From positions 1-12,203 of the forward strand of contig JBAYOD010000090.1 in NCBI GenBank assembly GCA_041678445.1: 12,203 bases of DNA, in the 5' to 3' direction. Both the position numbers and the translations under genes were made by a program. The notes below the pieces were generated by a model that ran no database searches, was not told the origin of the DNA, and saw nothing but the letters and a program-made list of their open reading frames with translations. How positions within the stretch are numbered: the stretch's first letter is position 1; the number at the start of each line of letters is the position of its first letter. Positions 1-10,133 of this stretch are shown here, piece by piece. Source of the DNA: Zeimonas sp041678445 (lineage in GTDB: Bacteria > Pseudomonadota > Gammaproteobacteria > Burkholderiales > Burkholderiaceae_E).

Positions 1-548
1 ACATGGTCAACCACGAGACCAACGAGCTGTTCTTCGACAACCTGGAGATTCCGGCCGAGAACCTGATCGGCGAAGAAGGCAAGGGCTTTCGCTACATCCT
101 CGACGGGCTCAACGCCGAGCGCACGCTGATCGCGGCCGAATGCATCGGCGACGGCTACTGGTTCGTCGACAAGGTGTCGAAGTACGCCAGCGAGCGCATC
201 GTGTTCGGCCGCCCGATCGGACAGAACCAGGGCGTGCAGTTCCCGATCGCCGAGGCCTACATCGAGGTCGAGGCTGCCAACCTGATGCGCTGGAAAGCCT
301 GCCAGCTGTTCGACGCCCACCAACCCTGCGGGGCCGAGGCCAACATGGCCAAGTACCTGGCCGCCAAGGCCTCGTGGGAGGCGGCCAACGCCTGCATCCA
401 GTTCCACGGCGGCTTCGGCTTCGCCTGCGAATACGATGTCGAGCGCAAGTTCCGCGAGACCAGGCTCTACCAGGTGGCGCCGATCTCGACCAACCTGATC
501 CTCAGCTACGTCGCCGAGCACGTGCTGGGCATGCCGAGGTCGTTCTGA
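1..548 (+). CDS. Acyl-CoA dehydrogenase, C-terminal part (5' end outside window)
   Basis: Flavin-dependent alpha,beta-dehydrogenation of an acyl-CoA thioester, with electrons passed to ETF. About 181 residues are visible, covering the end of the middle beta domain and the C-terminal helical domain. Family members have about 380-400 residues, so the N-terminal half lies left of the window and the ATG at base 3 is an internal Met. Recognisable elements are FDNLEIPAENLIGEEGKGF, the helix containing GLNAER (bases 105-122), FGRPIGQNQGVQFPIA, and the FAD-contact segment FHGGFGFACEYDVERKFRE. At the position of the MCAD catalytic Glu (the YEGT motif) this protein has Pro (YQVAPIST, Pro codon 480-482). 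A Glu is present at the isovaleryl-CoA dehydrogenase position (codon 117-119). The substrate cannot be read from the fragment. The stop codon overlaps the next start by one base (TGATG), so the two genes are probably co-transcribed and translationally coupled. Confidence 0.95.
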   Translation, partial: MVNHETNELFFDNLEIPAENLIGEEGKGFRYILDGLNAERTLIAAECIGDGYWFVDKVSKYASERIVFGRPIGQNQGVQFPIAEAYIEVEAANLMRWKACQLFDAHQPCGAEANMAKYLAAKASWEAANACIQFHGGFGFACEYDVERKFRETRLYQVAPISTNLILSYVAEHVLGMPRSF

Positions 549-1729
549 TGGCACGCCCGCTGGAAGGCATCGTCGTGGTTGCGCTCGAGCATGCGATCGC
601 GGGGCCGTTCTGCACGCGCCAGCTCGCCGACCTGGGTGCGCGCGTCATCAAGATCGAGCGCCCCGGCGTGGGGGACTTCGCCCGTGCCTACGACCAGCGG
701 GTACGCGGCCTGTCCTCGCATTTCGTCTGGACCAACCGGTCCAAGGAGAGTCTGGCGCTCGACCTCAAGCATCCGGAGGCCGGCGACGTGCTGGCCCGGC
801 TGCTCGAACGCTGCGACGTGCTGGTGCAGAACCTCGCGCCAGGCGCGGCGGCCCGCATGGGCCTGTCCTTCGAAGCCCTGCACCCGCGCTACCCGAAGCT
901 GATCGTCTGCGACATCTCCGGCTATGGCGCCGATGGCCCCTATCGCGACAAGAAGGCCTACGACCTGCTGATCCAGAGCGAATCGGGCTTCGTGTCGGTC
1001 ACCGGCCTGCCCGACGAGCCGGCCAAGGCCGGCTGCTCGGTGGCCGACATCGCAGCCGGCATGTACGCCTACAGCAACGTGCTGGCCGCCCTGATCGAGC
1101 GCGGCCGCACCGGCCTGGGCCGGCGCATCGACGTCTCGATGCTCGAAGCCATGGCCGAGTGGATGGGCTTTCCGCTCTATTACGCCTATGACGGCGCCGA
1201 GCCGCCGCCGCGAGCCGGCGCCGCGCACGCCACGATCTACCCGTACGGCCCGTTCCCGACCGGCGACGGCAAGTCGGTGATGCTGGGCCTGCAGAACGAG
1301 CGCGAATGGCAGGTGTTCTGCGACAAGGTGCTCGGCCAGCCGGCGCTGGCCGCCGACCCGCGCTTCGACAGCAACGCCCGGCGCAATGCCGCCCGTGCCG
1401 AACTGCGCGCAATCATCGTCGCTGCCTTCGCCCCCCTCGACGCCGACCGGGTAACCGCGCGGCTCGAAGCCGCCGGCATCGCCAATGCCCGGGTCAACAC
1501 GATGGCCGACGTCTGGGCCCACCCGCAACTGGCGGCACGCGACCGCTGGGTCGACGTCGGTTCGCCGGCCGGCCCGATCCGGGCCCTGCTGCCGCCCGGC
1601 GTCAGTATTGCCGACGAACCACGCATGGATCCGGTGCCGGCGCTAGGCGCCGACACCGACGCGATCCTCGCCGAACTCGGCTACGGCGCCGAGGCGATCA
1701 CGCGGCTGCGGCAGGCCGAGGCGATCTGA
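548..1729 (+). CDS. CaiB/BaiF family (class III) CoA-transferase
   Basis: Transfers CoA between an acyl-CoA donor and a free acid through aspartyl-anhydride and thioester intermediates; cytosolic. The product has 393 residues, the usual family length of about 390-420. The N-terminal LEGIVVVALEHAIAGPFCTRQLADLGARVIKIE region is the family signature (residues 5-37), followed by WTNRSKESLALDLKHPEA and an ISGYGADGPY segment (residues 123-132). Asp167 in the VADIAAGMYA segment is at the position of the catalytic aspartate of formyl-CoA transferase (Asp169). The C-terminal part contains the family pattern IANARVNTMADVWAHPQLAARDRW. The start ATG at 548 overlaps the upstream stop and is preceded by GAGG at 536-539, an 8-base spacing. 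In-frame codons further upstream run inside the dehydrogenase gene and are not used. Pairing with an acyl-CoA dehydrogenase suggests activation and then oxidation of a carboxylic acid. The substrate is unknown: members of this family use formate, carnitine, citramalate, mesaconate, glutarate and others. Confidence 0.95.
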   Translation: MARPLEGIVVVALEHAIAGPFCTRQLADLGARVIKIERPGVGDFARAYDQRVRGLSSHFVWTNRSKESLALDLKHPEAGDVLARLLERCDVLVQNLAPGAAARMGLSFEALHPRYPKLIVCDISGYGADGPYRDKKAYDLLIQSESGFVSVTGLPDEPAKAGCSVADIAAGMYAYSNVLAALIERGRTGLGRRIDVSMLEAMAEWMGFPLYYAYDGAEPPPRAGAAHATIYPYGPFPTGDGKSVMLGLQNEREWQVFCDKVLGQPALAADPRFDSNARRNAARAELRAIIVAAFAPLDADRVTARLEAAGIANARVNTMADVWAHPQLAARDRWVDVGSPAGPIRALLPPGVSIADEPRMDPVPALGADTDAILAELGYGAEAITRLRQAEAI

Positions 1730-1760
1730 CGTGCGCCCCGGGGTGATCTGACAGAAGCAG

Positions 1761-1766
1761 TATCAT
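1761..1766 (+). promoter_or_regulatory. Possible -10 element for serA (weak)
   Basis: The 70-base gap between the CoA-transferase gene and serA holds one A/T-rich patch, TATCATAGAA, in otherwise GC-rich DNA, 34 bases before the serA ATG. TATCAT resembles a sigma-70 -10 box, but no convincing -35 sequence lies 16-18 bases upstream: the nearest candidate, CTGACA at 1748-1753, is only 7 bases away. No terminator hairpin is evident after the CoA-transferase gene, so read-through into serA cannot be excluded. Confidence 0.25.
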
Positions 1767-1799
1767 AGAAGGTTTCCGTCGACCTCAGCGGCTACCAAA

Positions 1800-3041
1800 A
1801 TGAGCACCCCGCAGGCCCGCCTGTCCGTCTCCAAGGACAGGCTCAAGTTCGTTCTTTTCGAAGGCATCCATCCGTCGGCCGTCGAGGCCTTGCGACACGA
1901 TGGCTATACCAACATCGAGACGCACGCCAAGGCGCTGTCGGGCGCCGAGCTGCAGGCCGCGATCGCGGGCGCGCATTTCGTCGGGATCCGCTCGCGCACG
2001 CAGCTGACCGAGGAAGTCCTCGCGCAGGCCCCCAAGCTCAGCGCGATCGGCTGCTTCTGCATCGGCACCAACCAGGTCGATCTCGAGGCCGCCGCCCGAC
2101 GCGGCGTGCCGGTGTTCAACGCGCCATTCTCGAACACCCGCAGCGTGGCCGAACTGGTGCTCGGCGAGATCATCATGCTGATGCGCGGCATTCCGGCCAA
2201 GAACGCCGCCCAGCACCGCGGCCTCTGGGACAAGAGCGCCACCGGCTCGTACGAGGTGCGCGGCAAGACGCTGGGCATCATCGGCTATGGCCACATCGGC
2301 ACCCAGATCGGCATCCTCGCCGAGATGCTCGGCATGCACGTGCAGTTCAACGACATCGAGAAGAAGCTGCCGCTGGGCAATGCCCGCCAGGCCGCCTCGC
2401 TCGATGCGCTGCTGGCCACCTCCGACGTCGTCACGCTGCACGTGCCCGAGACCGCGGCCACCCGCAAGATGATCGGCGCCGCCCAGCTCGCGCACATGAA
2501 ACGCGGCAGCCTGCTCGTCAACGCCTCGCGCGGCACGGTGGTCGACATCGACGCGCTGGCCGACGCGCTCGATGGCGGCCATCTCGCTGGCGCCGCCATC
2601 GACGTGTTCCCGACCGAGCCGCGCGGCAACGACGCACGCTTCGAATCGCCGCTGGTGCGCTTCGACAACGTCATCCTGACGCCGCACATCGGCGGCTCGA
2701 CCGCCGAGGCCCAGGCCAACATCGGCGGCGAAGTCGCCGAGAAGCTGATCCGCTACAGCAACAACGGCTCGACCGTGTCGGCAGTCAACTTCCCCGAAGT
2801 GGCGCTGCCCGAGCACACCGGCAAGAGCCGGCTGCTGCACATCCACCGCAACGTGCCGGGCATCATCGCGAACATCAACAAACGCTTCTCGGGCGCCGGC
2901 GTCAACATTTCAGCCCAGTACCTGCAGACCAATCCGCAGGTCGGCTATGTGGTGATCGACATCGACGGCGATGCCAGCCAGGTCGCCCTCGACGAACTGC
3001 ACCAGATCGAAGGCACGATCCGCTGCCGGATCCTGTATTGA
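1800..3041 (+). CDS. serA: D-3-phosphoglycerate dehydrogenase (E. coli SerA type, with ACT domain)
   Basis: Catalyses the NAD-dependent oxidation of 3-phosphoglycerate to 3-phosphohydroxypyruvate, the first step of serine biosynthesis; cytosolic. The 413 residues align almost end to end with E. coli SerA (410 residues), including GCFCIGTNQVDL (84-95) and FNAPFSNTRSVAELV. The NAD-binding motif GYGHIG is at 162-167. The catalytic residues are Arg244 (NASRGTVVD), Glu273 (FPTEP) and His296 (TPHIGGS), corresponding to E. coli Arg240, Glu269 and His292. The C-terminal ACT domain (about 345-413) keeps His349, Asn351 and Asn369, which match the E. coli serine-binding residues His344, Asn346 and Asn364. 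Feedback inhibition by L-serine is therefore expected. The ATG at 1800 has only a weak Shine-Dalgarno sequence, but it gives the E. coli N-terminus and no better start is in frame. Its stop overlaps the TTG start of the transporter gene. Confidence 0.98.
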   Translation: MSTPQARLSVSKDRLKFVLFEGIHPSAVEALRHDGYTNIETHAKALSGAELQAAIAGAHFVGIRSRTQLTEEVLAQAPKLSAIGCFCIGTNQVDLEAAARRGVPVFNAPFSNTRSVAELVLGEIIMLMRGIPAKNAAQHRGLWDKSATGSYEVRGKTLGIIGYGHIGTQIGILAEMLGMHVQFNDIEKKLPLGNARQAASLDALLATSDVVTLHVPETAATRKMIGAAQLAHMKRGSLLVNASRGTVVDIDALADALDGGHLAGAAIDVFPTEPRGNDARFESPLVRFDNVILTPHIGGSTAEAQANIGGEVAEKLIRYSNNGSTVSAVNFPEVALPEHTGKSRLLHIHRNVPGIIANINKRFSGAGVNISAQYLQTNPQVGYVVIDIDGDASQVALDELHQIEGTIRCRILY

Positions 3042-4258
3042 GCCCGGCGCTTGCCACGCTGGCCGGCACACTGGCCGTCCAGACCGTGGCAACCCTGGTT
3101 CTGACGGCACCGTCGGTGCTGGCCCCGGCAGTTGCCCCCACGCTGGGTTTCGCGGTCGACCGGGTCGGCCTGTTCGTCGGTCTGGCCTATCTGGTCGCAA
3201 TGCTCTCGGGGCTGGTCAGCGGCCGCTGGGTGGCGCGGATCGGCGCCGTCGGCCTGTCGCAGGTCTCGATGCTGGCCTGCGCACTGAGCGCTGTCGCCAT
3301 CTCGGCCGGTCACCCGCTGAGCCTGCTGTTCGCCGCGCTGGCGCTCGGCCTGGGCTACGGCGTGATCAACCCGGCCACCACCACGCTGCTGGCCCAGCAT
3401 TCGCCGGCCGACAAACGCGGCCTGTTCTTTTCGATCAAGCAGACCGGCGTACCGCTGGGCGTGGCCGCCGCAGCCCTGTCGATGCCCGCCGGCCTGGCCC
3501 TGATCGGCTGGCAGGCCTCGTTGGGGGTGGCTGCCGCCCTGTGCGTCGCGCTGGCGCTGGCGCTGCAGCCGCTGGCCCGCATGCTCGCGCCCTTCCGGGC
3601 CGCCCGCGTGCAGGCTCGCGAGGCAGTGGGCGAGGGAGCGCCGCGCGGTCCGTGGTACAGCGGGCTGGCTGTCGTCATGCGCGACCCGTCGCTGCGCCGG
3701 CTCAGCCTAGCCTCGTTCAGCTTCGCGTTCACGCAGCTGTGCTTCACCACTTTCCTGGTGTCCTACCTGAAGCTCGAACTCGGCCAGTCGCTGGCCACTG
3801 CCGCGGCCGTGCTGGCCGGCTCGCAGGTCATCAGCACCGGCGCGCGGATCGGCTGGGGCCATGTCGCCGATCGCTGGGTCGCCCCCGGCCGGCTGCTCGG
3901 CGGCCTGGGCGTGACCATGGGGCTGGCCTGCATCGGACTGGGGCTGATCGGCGAATCGGCCGGCACCGCGGTGGTGATCGTCGCCGCCATCGTCTGCGCC
4001 GCCACCGTCATGGGCTGGAACGGCGTGTACTTCGCCGAACTGGCCCGCCAGGCCGGCAACCGCGACATGGCCACCCTCGCCGGCGCCTCGCAGTTCATCA
4101 CCTTCGCCGGCAGCATGGGCGGCCCGGTCGTCTTCGCCGAGGTCATCCGGCTCGGCGGCAGCTACGGCGGCGCCTACCTGGCGCTGGCGGCGCTGCCGAT
4201 CATCTCGGGCCTGGCCATGCTGCGCCGGCCGGGTTCCGCCTCCGCCCGGCTGCAGTAA
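3038..4258 (+). CDS. MFS transporter, 12 predicted membrane helices
   Basis: A major facilitator superfamily permease of the inner membrane; the substrate is not recognisable. The product has 406 residues, the normal size for a 12-helix member, with long hydrophobic stretches throughout. A motif-A-like loop, SGRWVARIGAV, lies between helices 2 and 3 (residues 61-71). A hydrophilic central loop at about residues 183-215, rich in Arg and Glu, separates the two six-helix halves, and a second motif-A-like segment, GWGHVADRW, follows helix 8. The start is inferred as TTG at 3038, overlapping the serA stop (TTGA). The next in-frame Met is at residue 54, which would remove helix 1, and no strong Shine-Dalgarno sequence is present, so translation is probably coupled to serA. 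Placement after serA might suggest transport linked to amino acid metabolism, but this is only context. It is convergent with metH, with 3 bases between the stop codons. Confidence 0.92.
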   Translation: MSPALATLAGTLAVQTVATLVLTAPSVLAPAVAPTLGFAVDRVGLFVGLAYLVAMLSGLVSGRWVARIGAVGLSQVSMLACALSAVAISAGHPLSLLFAALALGLGYGVINPATTTLLAQHSPADKRGLFFSIKQTGVPLGVAAAALSMPAGLALIGWQASLGVAAALCVALALALQPLARMLAPFRAARVQAREAVGEGAPRGPWYSGLAVVMRDPSLRRLSLASFSFAFTQLCFTTFLVSYLKLELGQSLATAAAVLAGSQVISTGARIGWGHVADRWVAPGRLLGGLGVTMGLACIGLGLIGESAGTAVVIVAAIVCAATVMGWNGVYFAELARQAGNRDMATLAGASQFITFAGSMGGPVVFAEVIRLGGSYGGAYLALAALPIISGLAMLRRPGSASARLQ

Positions 4259-4261
4259 GGC

Positions 4262-8116
<3,855 letters not shown>

Positions 8117-8120
8117 CACA

Positions 8121-8126
8121 CTTCCT
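8121..8126 (-). promoter_or_regulatory. Ribosome binding site of metH
   Basis: On the minus strand this reads AGGAAG. The AGGA core is 6 bases from ATG (8116) and 3 bases from the alternative GTG (8119), which decides the start in favour of the ATG. Confidence 0.7.
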
Positions 8127-8141
8127 GTAAGTCAATGGGCC

Positions 8142-8147
8142 ATTTTA
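8142..8147 (-). promoter_or_regulatory. Possible -10 element for metH (weak)
   Basis: On the minus strand this reads TAAAAT, a good match to the sigma-70 -10 consensus and one of the few A/T-rich spots in the metH-SQR divergent gap. It would place the transcript start about 20 bases before the ATG. No clear -35 is seen at 16-18 bases (TCAGTA at 17). A second GTAAAA occurs on the same strand at 8162-8167. I see no MetJ- or MetR-type operator that I can defend. Confidence 0.3.
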
Positions 8148-8266
8148 CCGACGGAGGCCGGTTTTACTGATCCCGGGCAAGGACTCTTCAGACACCGGAC
8201 GTCATAGTGGCCGATATCCACCGGCGCCAGTGCCCTTCGGCCCTGTCCGCCCTCGACGACCGACCC

Positions 8267-8273
8267 GGGAGGA
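8267..8273 (+). promoter_or_regulatory. Ribosome binding site of the SQR gene
   Basis: GGGAGGA lies 7 bases before the ATG at 8281, a strong Shine-Dalgarno match. It decides the start against an in-frame GTG at 8230, which has no such site and would add 17 residues before the Tat signal. Confidence 0.85.
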
Positions 8274-8280
8274 AACCGTC

Positions 8281-9630
8281 ATGTCGATCGATCACCGCCG
8301 CAGGGCGCCGAAGCCGGGACGACGCGATTTTCTCGGCGATGCCGGCCGGCTCTCGGTGCTCGGTGCAGCAGCCGGCGCCACGCTGCTGGCCGCTCCCCGC
8401 CCCGCGCGCGCAGCGCTCGAGACCTCGGCCCGGATCGTGGTGGCCGGCAGCGGGCTGGGCGGCCTGGCCGTGGCCAGTCGCCTGGCGCGCGAACTCGACG
8501 GCGCGAGCATCACCGTCATCGACCGCAAGGAAGCCCACAACTACCAGCCCGGCTACACCCTGGTGGCCACCGGCATCTGGCCGGCCTCCAAGGTCAGCGA
8601 CCGCAACGCCGACTTCATGCCGGCCGGCGTGCAGTGGGAGCGCGCCTTCGTGGCCGAGTTCGATCCGGTGGCCAATACCGTCACCACCGATACCGGCGCG
8701 AAGATCCGCTACGACTTCCTGGTCGTGGCCACCGGCCTGCAGCTCGACTACGGCCAGATCGAAGGCATGGACCCGGGCGCGATCGGCACCCGGGGCCTGG
8801 GCAGCGTCTACAACGGCCCGGACGCGGCCCTGGCCACCTGGCGCGCGATGGACGCCTTTCGCGCCCGCGGCGGCGAAGCGCTGATGACGCTGCCGGCTAC
8901 GCCGCTCAAGTGCGCGGGCGCACCGCTGAAGATGACCTTCATGCTGGCCGACCGGCTGCGCCAGGCCGGCACGCTGGCCAGCTCCAAGGTCGCCTTCCAC
9001 TCGGCGCTCGGCAACGTGTTCGGCGTCCCGGTGGTCAACGAAACCGTCCTGAACCGCTGGCAGGGTCTGGGCATCGACGTGAGCTTCAACAGCCGCCTCG
9101 CCGCGATCGACATCGGCGCACAGCGCGCCACCTTCGTCTCGCCCGAAGGCGAGCGCAGCGAGCACGACTACGACTTCATCCACGTCGTGCCACCGATGCG
9201 GGCACCCGATGCGATCGGACGCAGCGAGCTGGCCTGGCAGGACGGCGGCTTTGCCGCCGGCGGCTGGCTGGAGGTCGACAAGGACACGCTGCGTCACCGG
9301 CGCTTTCCGAACGTGTTCGGCATCGGCGACATCAACGGCACGCCCCGTGGCAAGACCGCGGCCACCGTCAAGAAGAGCGCGCCGATCGTGGCCGGCAACC
9401 TGGTCGACGTGATCGCCGGACGCGACCCGACACAAACCTTCGACGGCTACACTTCGTGCCCGCTGCTGCTGCGCGAGGGTTCGGCGCTGCTGATCGAGTT
9501 CGACTACGAGGGCCGGCTCACCCCGACGCTGCCGGGCGTCGACCCGCTGCAGGACAGCTGGTTCGCCTGGATCATGAAGACCACCCTGCTCAAGCCCGCC
9601 TACCTGGCGGTGCTCAAGGGCCGGGCCTGA
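8281..9630 (+). CDS. Type II (SQRDL-like) sulfide:quinone oxidoreductase with Tat signal peptide
   Basis: An FAD enzyme expected to oxidise sulfide to sulfane sulfur and reduce quinone at the membrane. The product has 449 residues. The N-terminus has twin arginines (RRDFLG, 14-19), a hydrophobic stretch, and a likely cleavage site after ARA (42-44), so export by Tat to the periplasm is predicted. The dinucleotide-binding motif GSGLGG is at 56-61. Segments matching mitochondrial/type II SQR are NYQPGYTLVATG (88-99), PLKCAGAPLK, FHSALGNVFGV, VVPPMRAPD, RFPNVFGIGDINGTPRGKTA and DGYTSCPLL. Cys211 and Cys393 match the two active-site cysteines of human SQR (Cys201 and Cys379) and are the only cysteines in the protein. 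The C-terminus (WFAWIMKTTLLKPAYLAVL) looks amphipathic and suited to membrane association. A related flavocytochrome c sulfide dehydrogenase subunit is less likely given the type II motifs. Physiological activity on sulfide is inferred. A small membrane protein gene follows after 69 bases. Confidence 0.9.
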   Translation: MSIDHRRRAPKPGRRDFLGDAGRLSVLGAAAGATLLAAPRPARAALETSARIVVAGSGLGGLAVASRLARELDGASITVIDRKEAHNYQPGYTLVATGIWPASKVSDRNADFMPAGVQWERAFVAEFDPVANTVTTDTGAKIRYDFLVVATGLQLDYGQIEGMDPGAIGTRGLGSVYNGPDAALATWRAMDAFRARGGEALMTLPATPLKCAGAPLKMTFMLADRLRQAGTLASSKVAFHSALGNVFGVPVVNETVLNRWQGLGIDVSFNSRLAAIDIGAQRATFVSPEGERSEHDYDFIHVVPPMRAPDAIGRSELAWQDGGFAAGGWLEVDKDTLRHRRFPNVFGIGDINGTPRGKTAATVKKSAPIVAGNLVDVIAGRDPTQTFDGYTSCPLLLREGSALLIEFDYEGRLTPTLPGVDPLQDSWFAWIMKTTLLKPAYLAVLKGRA

Positions 9631-9642
9631 GCCGCTGCAGAA

Positions 9643-9660
9643 CCGGCCCGGTCCGGCCGG
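9643..9660 (+). other. GC-rich hairpin between the SQR and membrane protein genes
   Basis: CCGGCC (9643-9648) and GGCCGG (9655-9660) can pair as a 6-bp stem around a 6-base loop. No T-tract follows, so it is not a canonical Rho-independent terminator. It might weaken read-through or protect the upstream mRNA, or be a chance product of GC-rich DNA. The rest of the 69-base gap holds only the GGAG Shine-Dalgarno site of the next gene (9687-9690). Confidence 0.25.
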
Positions 9661-9699
9661 CGCGCCGCACGCCGCCCCCGTCGCACGGAGACTCCGATC

Positions 9700-10053
9700 A
9701 TGTACGAAATCTGGCTGACCCTGAACATCCTGTTCGAACTGGCCCTTGCCAACGCCGGCCTGGTGATCGCCTGGCTGGCCGCCCTGATCGTGCTGACCCT
9801 GCTCGCCCTGCGCAGCGGCGCCTGGCGCCGCGGGCTGCCGGCAGCGATCCTGATCGGCGCGGTGGTCGCGGCGGTCGCCTTCGTCATGCTGCCCGGCCGC
9901 TCGGGCGCCTCGTTCGGCGAGTTGCGCTACTGGCTCGACTGGGCCAGCCTGGTGGGCTTCGCCGCCGGTTTCGGCGGCGCTGCGGCCCTGCTCGCCTGGC
10001 CGCTGGCGGCGCTGTTCCGTCGGCAACGAACCGCCCGACCCCTCTCACCATGA
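9700..10053 (+). CDS. Small integral membrane protein, three predicted helices, function unknown
   Basis: I do not recognise the family with confidence. The product has 117 residues and is strongly hydrophobic. Predicted membrane segments are at about 5-37 (long, with a possible kink at the Glu13/Asn18 region), 46-66 and 82-106. A short basic loop (RSGAWRRG, 38-45) and a basic C-terminal tail (RRQR, 107-110) indicate that these two ends face the cytoplasm by the positive-inside rule. There is no signal peptide, cysteine, heme motif or enzymatic signature. The ATG at 9700 has GGAG at 9687-9690 with a 9-base spacer. It follows the SQR gene on the same strand after 69 bases, so it may help anchor the exported SQR, or may simply be co-expressed; this is inference from position only. 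GC content and codon use look like those of its neighbours. Confidence 0.8.
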   Translation: MYEIWLTLNILFELALANAGLVIAWLAALIVLTLLALRSGAWRRGLPAAILIGAVVAAVAFVMLPGRSGASFGELRYWLDWASLVGFAAGFGGAAALLAWPLAALFRRQRTARPLSP

Positions 10054-10066
10054 ACTGATAACCTGT

Positions 10067-10117
10067 CGGTTTCCGCCTGCGTCCGGTTTCTGACCGCGGC
10101 CGGTTTCTGCCCGCATT
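10067..10117 (+). repeat. Degenerate 17-bp direct repeat, three tandem units, upstream of the FAH gene
   Basis: Units begin at 10067, 10084 and 10101, each starting with CGGTTTC. The consensus is CGGTTTCtGcCcGCgtc, where upper case marks positions identical in all three units (11 of 17). The array fills most of the 80-base gap before the FAH-family gene and ends 16 bases before its ATG, just before the GGAG Shine-Dalgarno site at 10125-10128. A fourth unit is not seen on either side. It could be a cluster of regulator-binding sites or the decayed trace of a tandem duplication. Confidence 0.7.
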
Positions 10118-10133
10118 TCGCAACGGAGCACCG

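Noticed and set aside
8120..8280. Possible cobalamin or SAM riboswitch upstream of metH
   Set aside because: The whole divergent gap is about 160 bases and must also serve the SQR gene. I could not find a B12-box or SAM-riboswitch core on the minus strand, and the likely transcript leader is very short.
8188..10026. Minus-strand open frame of about 612 codons opposite the SQR and membrane protein genes
   Set aside because: It spans two well-supported plus-strand genes and the gap between them. Its composition is low complexity (Gln, Arg, Gly, Asp, His), as expected for the antisense of high-GC coding DNA.
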